Origin: CAISIP01 sp965278985 | Lineage (GTDB): Bacteria > Pseudomonadota > Gammaproteobacteria > Burkholderiales > Burkholderiaceae_C | Length of the DNA stretch: 64,000 nucleotides | Reading direction: 5' to 3' | NCBI GenBank assembly: GCA_965278985.1 | Contig: OZ257131.1 | Coordinates: 3,224,001 to 3,288,000 of the forward strand | Part shown: positions 1 to 7,231 of the stretch, in pieces | Numbering within the stretch: position 1 is the first letter of the stretch | Layout of the letters: each line of letters opens with the position of its first letter | Made by a program: the position numbers and the translations under genes | The notes under the pieces: model-generated | Told to the model about the DNA's origin: nothing | The model's database searches: none | The model's input: the letters and a program-made list of their open reading frames with translations, nothing else

Positions 1-145
1 GAGCAAGCGCGGCCTGGTGCTGGACGTGGGCGGCTACTACAAGAACGTGATCACGCTGGCGCCCTCGCTGATGATCACGCGGCCCGAGATTGACGAAGCC
101 CTGGTGCTGCTGGAGCAGCTGCTGATCCGCGCCAAACGCGGCTGA
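1..145 (+). CDS. Class III aminotransferase, C-terminal fragment
   Basis: Only the last 47 codons are in the window; the gene enters from the left edge and stops with TGA at 143-145. The visible tail contains GGYYKNVITLAPSL and ends EQLLIRAKRG. That pattern is typical of the C-terminal small domain of class III (AGAT-like) PLP aminotransferases such as the diaminobutyrate or beta-alanine transaminases. The catalytic lysine lies outside the window, so the substrate cannot be judged. The stop overlaps the next start in a TGATG junction, so the two genes are almost certainly translationally coupled. Family assignment rests on this short tail and is moderate; the exact enzyme is unknown. Confidence 0.6.
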   Translation, partial: SKRGLVLDVGGYYKNVITLAPSLMITRPEIDEALVLLEQLLIRAKRG

Positions 146-1215
146 TGGACTACCGCAACCTGGTCGAGCCGGCGGCACTGGTCGCCCACTTCCAGGCGCA
201 CCCGCCCGATGGCTTCACGCCGCTGGCGGGGTTGGCGGTGCCGGCCTTCGAGGCACCGTTCGATCTGCTCACCACGGCCGACGACGATTTCAAGGCGCGG
301 CTGCGCGGCCTGCCGCTGTACCGGCACTGGTCGCGCTGGCTGCGCATCCGCACTGCCTTTGTCGGCACGACGGTGACCGAGTACGCGCCGCTGCCTGCGG
401 CCCCGTCCTTGCAGCCCGACGACTTCGCGCGCGCGGTGCGCAGCACGCTGGGCCGGCGCTTCCGGCTCGCCATCGTCAAGGACATCCCGCAGCAATCGCC
501 GCTGCTGGGCGAGGCCGACAAAGCCTACGCCCAAGGCCTGGCACAGGCCTGCGCGGACCAGGGCTTCCTGCTGGTCGAGGGGCAGGCGCTGGCCTACGTG
601 CCCATCGACTTCCCCCACATCGAGGCCTACCTGGCCCGGCTGTCCGCGAGCCGCCGGCAGAACCTGCGCCGCAAGCTGCGCAGCCGGGCGCAGGTGGATG
701 TGCAGGTGCTGCCGACCGGCAGCGCCGCGTTCGACGGAGACCGCATCGCCGCCTACTACGCGCTCTACGAAGGCGTCTACGCGCAGAGCGCGCTGCACTT
801 CGACCGGCTCACGCCGGCGTTCTTCGGGGCGCTGCTGCACGATGCAGCCAGCGGCGGCGTGGTCTTCGAGTACCGCCACCGCGGCACCGGCGCGCTGCTG
901 GGCTGGAACCTGTGCTACGTGCACCAGGGCCGGCTCGTGGACAAGTACATCGGCCTGGCCTATCCCGCGGCACGCGCGCTGAACCTGTACTTCCTGAGCT
1001 GGATCGAGAACCTGCAGTACGCGCTGGCCCACGGCCTGAGCCACTACATCGCCGGCTGGACGGACCCGGAGGTCAAGCGCAGCCTGGGCGCACGCTTCAC
1101 CTTCACGCAGCATGCGGTCTATGTGCGCCAGCCGCTGCTGCGCGCGCTGGGCCGGCGCCTGGTGGGGCGCTTCGAAAGCGACCGGCAGTGGCGCGAGCAG
1201 GCAGGGGTGCCATGA
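145..1215 (+). CDS. BioF2/FemAB-like GNAT acyltransferase
   Basis: A 356-aa soluble protein with no signal peptide or membrane segment. The central and C-terminal part (about residues 160-330) has the pattern of the BioF2/FemAB-like acetyltransferase group: a basic stretch SASRRQNLRRKLR, then a fold ending in GLSHYIAGWTDPEVKRSLGA and FTQHAVYVR. Members of this group transfer an acyl or aminoacyl group to an amine; the acceptor here is unknown. The ATG at 145 overlaps the preceding aminotransferase stop, and its own stop overlaps the next ATG by 4 bp (ATGA). The tight coupling to an aminotransferase suggests that it acylates the amine that enzyme makes, which is inference. Confidence 0.7.
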   Translation: MDYRNLVEPAALVAHFQAHPPDGFTPLAGLAVPAFEAPFDLLTTADDDFKARLRGLPLYRHWSRWLRIRTAFVGTTVTEYAPLPAAPSLQPDDFARAVRSTLGRRFRLAIVKDIPQQSPLLGEADKAYAQGLAQACADQGFLLVEGQALAYVPIDFPHIEAYLARLSASRRQNLRRKLRSRAQVDVQVLPTGSAAFDGDRIAAYYALYEGVYAQSALHFDRLTPAFFGALLHDAASGGVVFEYRHRGTGALLGWNLCYVHQGRLVDKYIGLAYPAARALNLYFLSWIENLQYALAHGLSHYIAGWTDPEVKRSLGARFTFTQHAVYVRQPLLRALGRRLVGRFESDRQWREQAGVP

Positions 1216-2120
1216 CTACGCCGGCTCTGCCGCCCGCCGTGCTGGACCTGGACGGCGCGGTGCGCCCGATGCCCGGCGAGCACCGCCTGTCGCTGGCCGG
1301 TTGGCAGGAACGTCTGCGCTTCGGCTGCGGCCTGGGCGCGCTGCGCGGCTTCGCGGCCGCGCTCGAGAGCGACCTGCCCCCCTTCGCCGCGCACGGCACG
1401 GTGTTCCTCGGCAGCGGCGATTTCCACCACCTGAGCTGGCCGCTGGTGGAGCGCTGCATCGCCGCACGCGCCCACACGGCCGCGGCCCCGCTGCGCGTGG
1501 TGGTGCTGGACAACCACCCGGACAACATGCGTTTTCCCTTCGGCGTGCACTGCGGCTCCTGGGTGCGGCGCGTGGCGCTGCTGCCCGGGGTGGCGCAGGT
1601 GCACGTGGCGGGCATCACCTCCGCCGACATCGGCAACGGCCATGCCTGGGAGAACTACCTCGCGCCGCTGCGCGCCGGCAAGCTCACCTACTGGCAGGCA
1701 GGCGTAGACACGGGCTGGGCACGCTGGCTCGGCGTGGCGCGCGCGGTGCATCGCTTCGGCGACGTGGCGCAGCTGACCGATGCGCTGGTGACGCACCTGC
1801 GCACCACGCCGCAGCCCACCTACCTCAGCATCGACAAGGACGTATTCGCGCCCGAGGTCGTGCACACCAACTGGGACCAGGGCCGCATGAGCGCGGCGCA
1901 GGCGCTGCGGATCGTCAGCGCACTGCAGGGCCAGGTGGTGGGCAGCGACATCACGGGCGAGGTCTCCTCGCACCGCTACACCACGGCCTGGAAACGCTGG
2001 CTCAGCGCACGCGACGGGCAGGACACCGCCTTGCCCGCGCAGCCGCTGGCCGACTGGCAAGCCGCGCAGCATGCGCTGAACCTGCGCCTGGCGGCGGCCA
2101 TCGCCCAGGCCCACACCTGA
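1212..2120 (+). CDS. Arginase/ureohydrolase-fold protein
   Basis: A 302-aa protein. Three short motifs line up with the manganese-binding blocks of ureohydrolases (arginase, agmatinase, formimidoylglutamase): GSGDFHHLS (67-75, cf. GGDHS), LDNHPD (99-104, cf. DAHxD) and SIDKDVFAPE (206-215, cf. SxDxDxxDP, with the last Asp replaced by Ala). D100, H102, D104, D208 and D210 would be ligands. Known members hydrolyse guanidino or imino groups to release urea or formamide. The divergent motif spacing says this is not a classical arginase. The ATG at 1212 overlaps the previous stop (ATGA), and the frame stays open far upstream, so the start is chosen by that coupling. It lies in an apparent four-gene operon with an aminotransferase and an acyltransferase. 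Confidence 0.65.
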   Translation: MTTPALPPAVLDLDGAVRPMPGEHRLSLAGWQERLRFGCGLGALRGFAAALESDLPPFAAHGTVFLGSGDFHHLSWPLVERCIAARAHTAAAPLRVVVLDNHPDNMRFPFGVHCGSWVRRVALLPGVAQVHVAGITSADIGNGHAWENYLAPLRAGKLTYWQAGVDTGWARWLGVARAVHRFGDVAQLTDALVTHLRTTPQPTYLSIDKDVFAPEVVHTNWDQGRMSAAQALRIVSALQGQVVGSDITGEVSSHRYTTAWKRWLSARDGQDTALPAQPLADWQAAQHALNLRLAAAIAQAHT

Positions 2121-2145
2121 CCCGCCACCGAGGAGACCTGACGCC

Positions 2146-3402
2146 ATGCTCGACGCCCTCATCGACCGCCTGCTGCGCCACGCTTTCACGCCGCTGGTCC
2201 GCCAGGGCCTACTGGAGGTGGTGACGCCCGCGGGCCGCCTACTTGCCTTCGGCGATGGCGGCACGCCCCAGGCGCGCATGCGGCTCACCGACCGGCGCGC
2301 GGTGTTCGCGCTGCTGCGCGATCCGGACCTGCAGTTCGGCGAGCTGTTCATGCAAGAGCGCCTGCGGCTCGAGCGCGGCACGGTGTACGACGTGCTGGAG
2401 CTCGTGCTGCGCGGCGCGCGCGAGGTGCCCGTGCGCCCCTTCGTGCGCATGCTGGACGCCTGGCGCATGCGCCTGCGCCCGCTGCTGCAGCACAACCAGC
2501 GGCGCCGCGCGCGCGCCAACGTGGCCCACCACTACGACCTGGACGACCGGCTCTACCGCCTGTTCCTCGACGCCGACCGCCAATACTCCTGCGCCTACTT
2601 CGCGCACGGCGACGAAGGCCTGGACGAGGCCCAGCTGGCCAAGAAGCGCCACATCGCCGCCAAGCTGCTGGTCGAGCCCGGCCAGCGCGTGCTGGACATC
2701 GGCTGCGGCTGGGGCGGCATGGCGCTGTACCTGGCCGAGGTGGCGCAGGCCGGCCAGGTCACGGGCATCACGCTCTCGACCGAGCAGCTTGCCGGCGCGC
2801 AGCAGCGGGCCGCGGCCTCGCCGCATGGCGCCCGCCTGCAGTTCCGGCTGGAGGACTACCGCGACACGCGCGGCGCCTTCGAGCGCATCGTCTCGGTGGG
2901 CATGTTCGAACACGTGGGCACGGGCCACCACGACGCCTTCTTCCGCCAGTGCCGCGAGCTGCTGACCGAGGACGGCGTGATGCTGCTGCACTTCATCGGC
3001 AACAGCGACGTGCCCGACTTCAACAACCCCTGGATCGAGCGCTACATCTTCCCCGGCGGCCACATCCCGTCGATGTCGGAGTTCACGCCGGCCATCGAAC
3101 GCGCGGGCCTGGTGGTGACCGACATCGAGGTGCTGCGCCTGCACTACGCGCGCACGCTGCGGCTGTGGCGCGAGCGCTTCCTGGCGCGCCGGGCCGAGGC
3201 CGCCGCGCTGTACGACGAGCGTTTCTGCCGCATGTGGGAGTTCTACCTGGCCATGTCGGAGACGGCGTTCCGCTACCAGGACATCGCGATCTTCCAGGTG
3301 CAGCTCGCGCGCCGGCAGGATGCGGTGCCGCTCACGCGCGACTACATCGCCGCGCGCGAGGCCGCATTGCTGGCGCGCGAGCGCGCGCTGGCGGCGGGCT
3401 GA
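2146..3402 (+). CDS. Cyclopropane-fatty-acyl-phospholipid synthase family protein
   Basis: A 418-aa SAM-dependent methyltransferase of the CFA synthase (mycolic acid cyclopropane synthase) family. It has an N-terminal domain of about 120 residues, the family hallmark YSCAYF (147-152), SAM motif I VLDIGCGWGG (182-191) and GMFEHVG (252-258), followed by FPGGHIPS. CFA synthases add a methylene from SAM across cis double bonds of acyl chains in membrane phospholipids. It starts 25 bp after the arginase-like gene, preceded by GAGGAG. In this cluster it may act on a special lipid rather than be the housekeeping enzyme (inference). Its last 61 bp overlap the 3' end of the converging DegT gene. Confidence 0.88.
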   Translation: MLDALIDRLLRHAFTPLVRQGLLEVVTPAGRLLAFGDGGTPQARMRLTDRRAVFALLRDPDLQFGELFMQERLRLERGTVYDVLELVLRGAREVPVRPFVRMLDAWRMRLRPLLQHNQRRRARANVAHHYDLDDRLYRLFLDADRQYSCAYFAHGDEGLDEAQLAKKRHIAAKLLVEPGQRVLDIGCGWGGMALYLAEVAQAGQVTGITLSTEQLAGAQQRAAASPHGARLQFRLEDYRDTRGAFERIVSVGMFEHVGTGHHDAFFRQCRELLTEDGVMLLHFIGNSDVPDFNNPWIERYIFPGGHIPSMSEFTPAIERAGLVVTDIEVLRLHYARTLRLWRERFLARRAEAAALYDERFCRMWEFYLAMSETAFRYQDIAIFQVQLARRQDAVPLTRDYIAAREAALLARERALAAG

Positions 3403-4733
3403 CCCGACCCCAGCACGGCACGCAGCGCGGCGCACACCGCGGCAAAGCGCGCGTCGTCCAGCCACGGGCTGTTGCTGACGGCGAGCAACCTCCCGGCCCA
3501 GTCGCGTGCATGCGGCAGCGACTGTGGCACGGCGCGCGGCACCACGCCGGCATAACGCGGGTAGTCGGGCAGGGCCTGCACGAACGGCAGGCTGAGCCCC
3601 CAGCCCGCGCCCCAGTGGCGCTGCAGCATGGCATCGCGTGCCGCACGCGTGGGCAGGCGCAGCAGCAGCACCGGCCACACGCCCTCTGCCCGCGCCACGG
3701 CCGGGCTGTCGTGCACCACCTCCAGGCCGGCGATGGCCGCCAGCCGCTGCAAGCGCTCGGCCGCCTGCAGCGCGGCCTGGCGCTGGAAGTCCGCCAGGCG
3801 TGCCAGTGCACGCACGCCTACCGCGCGGCGCCAGCGGCCGGGCCGGTGCAAGGGGATGGCGGAAGCGAAGTCGTCGCCGGCCGCCTGCTCCCAGTCGTCC
3901 CGGGCCAGCGCGCGGCGCAGCGGCGCACCGTAGGCCCAGCCCAGGCCCGCGGGCCGGTACAGCGCCGCATAACCCAGCAGCTCCAGGCTGCGCCGCAGTT
4001 CCATGGCGAAGCGCGGCGGCGCGATGGCGGCGCCCGCCTGGCGCAGCGGCTCGCGCAGCGCAGCGGCGCGCGCGAAGAGCAGCCCGCCTTCGTACAGCGT
4101 CAGGCCCTTGCCCACGGCCAGGCTGTGGAAGCCCACGTCGCCCTGCAACCCTACGGGCACGCCGGCCACCCGTGCGCCGAGGGCCTGGGCGGCGTCTTCC
4201 ACGACCCAGGCGCCCACGCGGCGCGCACAGGCCAGCGCAGAGCGCACGTCGGCGATGCGCCCGCCCAGGTGCGTGGGCACGATGGCCAACGTGCGCGGGC
4301 CGGCCAGGGACTCCAGATGCTCCGCGTCCAGGTCCAGCGTGTCGGCCTGCAGGTCGCACAGCCGCAGTTCCAGGCCGCAGTGCGCCACCGCCAGCGCCAC
4401 CAGCGGGCAGGTGTAGGCCGGCACGATGACCTCGCAACGCGCGGGCGCCAGCCGGTGCAGGGCCGTCAGCGCGATGACCAGCGCCGCGGTGCCCGAGCAT
4501 TCGAGCTGCGCATGCGGCAGTCCCAGGTGGCGCGCCAGCGCACCGGCCAGGTCGGCATCGCCGCCGGGCCACAGGTCGGCCGTGCGCAGCGGCAAGCCCG
4601 CGGTGGGCGGCACGGTGGACGGGGCGCGCATCATTGCCGCACGTGCCTGAGCGGATGCCGGACCGGATGCCGGACCGAATGCCGGGCTGGATGCCTGGCC
4701 GGATGCCGGCGCCTCACGCAGCCTCGTTGCCAT
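3342..4733 (-). CDS. DegT/DnrJ/EryC1/StrS-type aminotransferase
   Basis: A PLP-dependent aminotransferase of the sugar-aminotransferase (DegT/ArnB) family; 463 aa from the longest start. It shows VVEDAAQALGA (D180 would bind the pyridine nitrogen) and AVGKGLTLYEGG (K209 is the presumed Schiff-base lysine), matching the family order. These enzymes usually aminate nucleotide-linked keto sugars, though some act on other carbonyls. The first 33 residues are a low-complexity Pro-Ala-Ser-Gly extension encoded by a 12-bp tandem repeat, and they overlap the upstream EamA stop by 20 bp. The ATG at 4634 may therefore be the true start. The 3' end runs 61 bp into the converging cfa-like gene. It is probably the last gene of the minus-strand run. 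Confidence 0.8.
   Translation of the reverse strand: MATRLREAPASGQASSPAFGPASGPASAQARAAMMRAPSTVPPTAGLPLRTADLWPGGDADLAGALARHLGLPHAQLECSGTAALVIALTALHRLAPARCEVIVPAYTCPLVALAVAHCGLELRLCDLQADTLDLDAEHLESLAGPRTLAIVPTHLGGRIADVRSALACARRVGAWVVEDAAQALGARVAGVPVGLQGDVGFHSLAVGKGLTLYEGGLLFARAAALREPLRQAGAAIAPPRFAMELRRSLELLGYAALYRPAGLGWAYGAPLRRALARDDWEQAAGDDFASAIPLHRPGRWRRAVGVRALARLADFQRQAALQAAERLQRLAAIAGLEVVHDSPAVARAEGVWPVLLLRLPTRAARDAMLQRHWGAGWGLSLPFVQALPDYPRYAGVVPRAVPQSLPHARDWAGRLLAVSNSPWLDDARFAAVCAALRAVLGSGQPAASARSRASNAASRAAM
4651..4710. repeat. Five-unit 12-bp tandem repeat
   Basis: Five imperfect copies of a 12-bp unit of the form CCGGATGCCGGA sit head to tail (4651, 4663, 4675, 4687, 4699). The unit length is a multiple of three, so in the DegT frame it reads as a four-residue repeat (PASG, PAFG, PASG, PASA, QASS). 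Copy-number change would lengthen or shorten the protein without a frameshift. It lies just beyond the stop of the upstream EamA gene. Confidence 0.85.
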
Positions 4734-5178
4734 GCGCCAGCCCGGCCGCGCCGGCGCTCGCCGAGCCCGCGCCCGGCGCGCCGCCGGGCGGGTCCTCGGC
4801 CGTCTCGCTGATGGCCAGGCAGACGATGCCGGCCGCGATGCAGGCAGCGCCGAAGAGCTGCGCCCAGCCGATGGTCTCGCCGAAGAGCCAGGCAGACAGG
4901 GCCATCACCGAGACGATCTCCAGGTGCGAGGCCGCGAAGGCCGGGCCGATGGGCGCGTGCCGCAGCAGCGTCATCCAGCAGAAGAAGGCGCCGACGTAGC
5001 CGACGAGCGCGCCATAGATCCAGGGCTGGCCGAACACGCGCAGCAGCCAGGCGGCCGAGAGCTCCAACGGCAGCGCCTGTGTGCCGGCCTGCTTGAAGCT
5101 CAACTGGGCCAGCGTGTCGAAGGCCATGAGTGCCAGGAAGCCGAGCAGGTAGAAGCGCCGCTTGCCGGTGGCGCGCAT
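4714..5178 (-). CDS. Small EamA/DMT-type membrane protein (second of pair)
   Basis: A 154-aa very hydrophobic protein with four predicted membrane helices, half the size of classical ten-helix DMT/EamA transporters. Its hallmarks are FDTLAQLSFKQAG near helix 1 and HLEIVSVMALSAWLFGE at the helix 3/4 junction. Short four-helix members such as ArnE/ArnF, EmrE and SugE work as dimers; ArnE/F move a lipid-linked aminosugar across the inner membrane. The ATG at 5178 is chosen because it has a strong ribosome site (GGAGGTGGAG) and the homology starts there, although the frame is open further upstream. It follows a second half-size EamA gene, so the two may form a heterodimer. The partner and substrate are inference. 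Confidence 0.75.
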   Translation of the reverse strand: MRATGKRRFYLLGFLALMAFDTLAQLSFKQAGTQALPLELSAAWLLRVFGQPWIYGALVGYVGAFFCWMTLLRHAPIGPAFAASHLEIVSVMALSAWLFGETIGWAQLFGAACIAAGIVCLAISETAEDPPGGAPGAGSASAGAAGLAHGNEAA

Positions 5179-5210
5179 GACCACTCCACCTCCGGCTTCG
5201 CCTGCGGTGC

Positions 5211-5239
5211 GAGCGCCTTCGGGCGGCCGTGCGGCGCTC
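5211..5239. repeat. GC-rich hairpin between the two EamA genes
   Basis: GAGCGCC (5211-5217) and GGCGCTC (5233-5239) are perfect inverted arms around a GC-rich loop that itself contains GCCTTCGGGC. The right arm overlaps the stop codon of the first EamA gene. There is no T-run, so it is not a convincing intrinsic terminator; it could be an attenuation or mRNA-stability element, or one copy of a dispersed intergenic repeat. Confidence 0.4.
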
Positions 5240-5606
5240 ACTGCAGCCCCACCACGGCCACGCCGACGGACACCAGCAGGATGCCGGTGACGCGCAGCGG
5301 CGACAGCTTTTCGGCGAACAGGAAGCGCCCCGCGACCATGATCGCCACGATGTTGATGGAGCCCAGCAGCACGCCTTCGGACAGCGGCACCAGCGACAGG
5401 AAGGCCAGCCACAGCACGAACTCGGCCACGTAGCAGCCCACGCCCAGCCAGATCCAGGGCTGGCCCGCCATGAAGCGCCAGCGCGCCAGGCCGTCGCGCA
5501 TGCCCGGCCCCGCCGCCGCGGCCTTGAACGCGAGCTGGCCACCGCTGTCGACCAGCACGTTGAGCACCCACAGCGTGATGACCAGCGGCGACAGCGCGCT
5601 AGCCAC
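5238..5606 (-). CDS. Small EamA/DMT-type membrane protein (first of pair)
   Basis: A 122-aa (from the GTG start) four-helix membrane protein with the pattern of the EamA half-domain: LVDSGGQLAFKAAA in helix 1, VLLGSINIVAIMVAGRFLFAEKLSP in the helix 3/4 region and a final hydrophobic helix to VGLQ. I chose GTG at 5606 because it overlaps the TAG of the hydrolase gene by a few bases, giving translational coupling, and it places the first helix at the N terminus. A longer frame from 5699 would add a polar stretch inside the hydrolase gene and is less likely. Together with the next gene it resembles the ArnE/ArnF subunit pair of lipid-linked aminosugar flippases; this function is inferred. Confidence 0.7.
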   Translation of the reverse strand: MASALSPLVITLWVLNVLVDSGGQLAFKAAAAGPGMRDGLARWRFMAGQPWIWLGVGCYVAEFVLWLAFLSLVPLSEGVLLGSINIVAIMVAGRFLFAEKLSPLRVTGILLVSVGVAVVGLQ

Positions 5607-6477
5607 CGGCCGCTCCGCCCGCCCGCACAAGGCCACCGGCCGCGATGCGGGCGACGAAATCCGCCGTGCGCGCGACCACCGTGCGCCGCTCGCGGTCAAT
5701 GGTGATCATGTGGTAGCTGTCCTCGAGCAGCACCAGCTCCACCGGAGCGGCCTTGACGCCGTTGACGATGTCGCGCGCGTTGGACGGCGTGGACACGTCG
5801 TCCTCGGTGGCATGCACCACCAGGCAGGGCGCGCGCACCTCGCCCAGCCGGCGCAGCACATGCGCCGACAGGCGCCGCATCTCGAGGATCGTCCACCACG
5901 GGTTGCCCACCAGGCCGGCGGCCGCGCTGTCGCCGCTGTGCATCTGCGCCACGATGCGCTTGCGCAGCGCCTCGTCCTTGATGCCATAGGGTGGCTGCTC
6001 CATGAAGACGGCGCTGCGGCCAATGCCCAGCAGCCGGAACAGCGGCAGCAGGAAGGCCAGCTTCGTGTATCCCGGAATGCTCCAGCCGTCGTAGCGGAAC
6101 AGGGTCGACAACGCGCACACGCCCGCGATGCGCTCCGGCTGGCGCTGCGCCAGCGCGAGCGACAACACTGCACCCATCGACAGCCCGCCCACGACCACGC
6201 GGTCCACGTGCCGGGCCAGGCGATCGGCGCCGGCCTCCACGCTGGCCAGCCAGTCGCCCCAGCGCGTGGCCACCAGGTCGGCCACGCTGCCGCAATGGCC
6301 GGCGAGCTGCACCGCGTAGACGGTGAAGCCTTGCCGGTGCAGCCCCTTGGCCAGCAACCGCATCTCGTTGGGCGTGCCGGTCATGCCGTGCAGCAGCAGC
6401 ACGCCGGTGCGTGCGTGCGCACCCGTGCCTTCCAGCACGAATTCGTGGGGCGTGACGCAGATGTCCTGCAGGGTCAT
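5599..6477 (-). CDS. Alpha/beta hydrolase, carboxylesterase-like
   Basis: A 292-aa cytoplasmic serine hydrolase. LLLHGMTGTPNEM near the N terminus supplies the oxyanion-hole region. VVGGLSMG carries the nucleophile (S100), and the Asp and His of the triad are expected in HATEDDVS and DSYHMITID near the C terminus. This resembles Est30-like carboxylesterases and monoacylglycerol lipases that cleave short ester or thioester bonds. The ATG at 6477 has AGGAGA eight bases upstream; an ATG eight codons earlier lacks one. It sits between a HAD phosphatase (25 bp upstream) and the EamA pair (overlap) in the minus-strand run, where it might release an acyl chain from an intermediate (inference). Confidence 0.8.
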   Translation of the reverse strand: MTLQDICVTPHEFVLEGTGAHARTGVLLLHGMTGTPNEMRLLAKGLHRQGFTVYAVQLAGHCGSVADLVATRWGDWLASVEAGADRLARHVDRVVVGGLSMGAVLSLALAQRQPERIAGVCALSTLFRYDGWSIPGYTKLAFLLPLFRLLGIGRSAVFMEQPPYGIKDEALRKRIVAQMHSGDSAAAGLVGNPWWTILEMRRLSAHVLRRLGEVRAPCLVVHATEDDVSTPSNARDIVNGVKAAPVELVLLEDSYHMITIDRERRTVVARTADFVARIAAGGLVRAGGAAGG

Positions 6478-6502
6478 CGAGGTTCTCCTGCCCGAAGGCA
6501 CG

Positions 6503-7231
6503 TCACGCCATCAGGCGCTCAGGTTCGCGGACCAGCGCCTGCATCAGCGCCAGCGCCTCGTCGAAGCCGGTAAAGGGTGCATGGGCGATGCCCTGAGCCC
6601 GGCAGTGGTCGATGAGCCGGTGCTTGGCGAGCACGAAGTCGGCCTTGCCCGAGACACAGAAGTCGGAGCTGCCATCGCCCACGTACAGCACCCGGTCGAC
6701 CTGCAGCTTCTGCTCGGCCAGGCGCTCGCACTTGCAGTTGCCGCTGGCCCGCACGCAGTGGGCGCTGGCCCAGGGCGACTGCAATTGCCAGCTGCGCGGC
6801 CCGGTCTGCACCAGGCGGTTGGCGATCACCGGCAGGTCCCCCAGGCCATGGCGCTGCAGCACCTGGTGGATCGCATGGTCGATGCCGTCGCTCACCACTT
6901 GCACCGGCATGCCGCCATCGCGCGCGGCGCGCACGAACGCAGCGAAGTGCGGGTCGATGGCCAGGGTGGCCAGGTGCGCATCGAGCGCACCGCGGTCCAT
7001 GTCCAGCAGCGCGATCTGGCCCTTCATGCACTCGCGCGAGCCGATCTCGCCGCGCTCCCAGGCGTCTTCCAGCGCCTGCCACCCATCGCGGCCGAAGCGC
7101 TGCAGCAGCGAATCGGTCACGTCCTCGGTGCTGATGGTGCCGTCGAAGTCGCACTGGACCATCCAGCCGCCGCGCCGCGCGGGGCGCGCGGAAACGAAGG
7201 ACACCGGGGCGCAGTGCTTGTCGTCAGTCAT
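6503..7231 (-). CDS. MtnX-like HAD-IB family phosphatase
   Basis: A 242-aa haloacid-dehalogenase hydrolase of subclass IB. QCDFDGTIS holds the nucleophile D28 and acid D30, VVSDGIDHAI is motif II with a helical cap between, and YVGDGSSDFC is motif IV with the Mg-binding acids. Relatives include MtnX (methionine salvage), phosphoserine phosphatase-like and lipid-phosphate phosphatases. No other methionine-salvage gene is near, so MtnX function itself is unlikely. The start overlaps the HlyD stop by 8 bp, tying the tailoring genes to the exporter genes in one transcript. A phosphate is probably removed from a pathway intermediate (inference). Confidence 0.8.
   Translation of the reverse strand: MTDDKHCAPVSFVSARPARRGGWMVQCDFDGTISTEDVTDSLLQRFGRDGWQALEDAWERGEIGSRECMKGQIALLDMDRGALDAHLATLAIDPHFAAFVRAARDGGMPVQVVSDGIDHAIHQVLQRHGLGDLPVIANRLVQTGPRSWQLQSPWASAHCVRASGNCKCERLAEQKLQVDRVLYVGDGSSDFCVSGKADFVLAKHRLIDHCRAQGIAHAPFTGFDEALALMQALVREPERLMA

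Noticed and set aside
6503..7231. Methionine salvage function for the MtnX-like phosphatase
   Set aside because: No mtnA, mtnB, mtnC, mtnD or mtnW homologue is nearby, and the gene overlaps an exporter subunit, so only the HAD-IB family call is kept.
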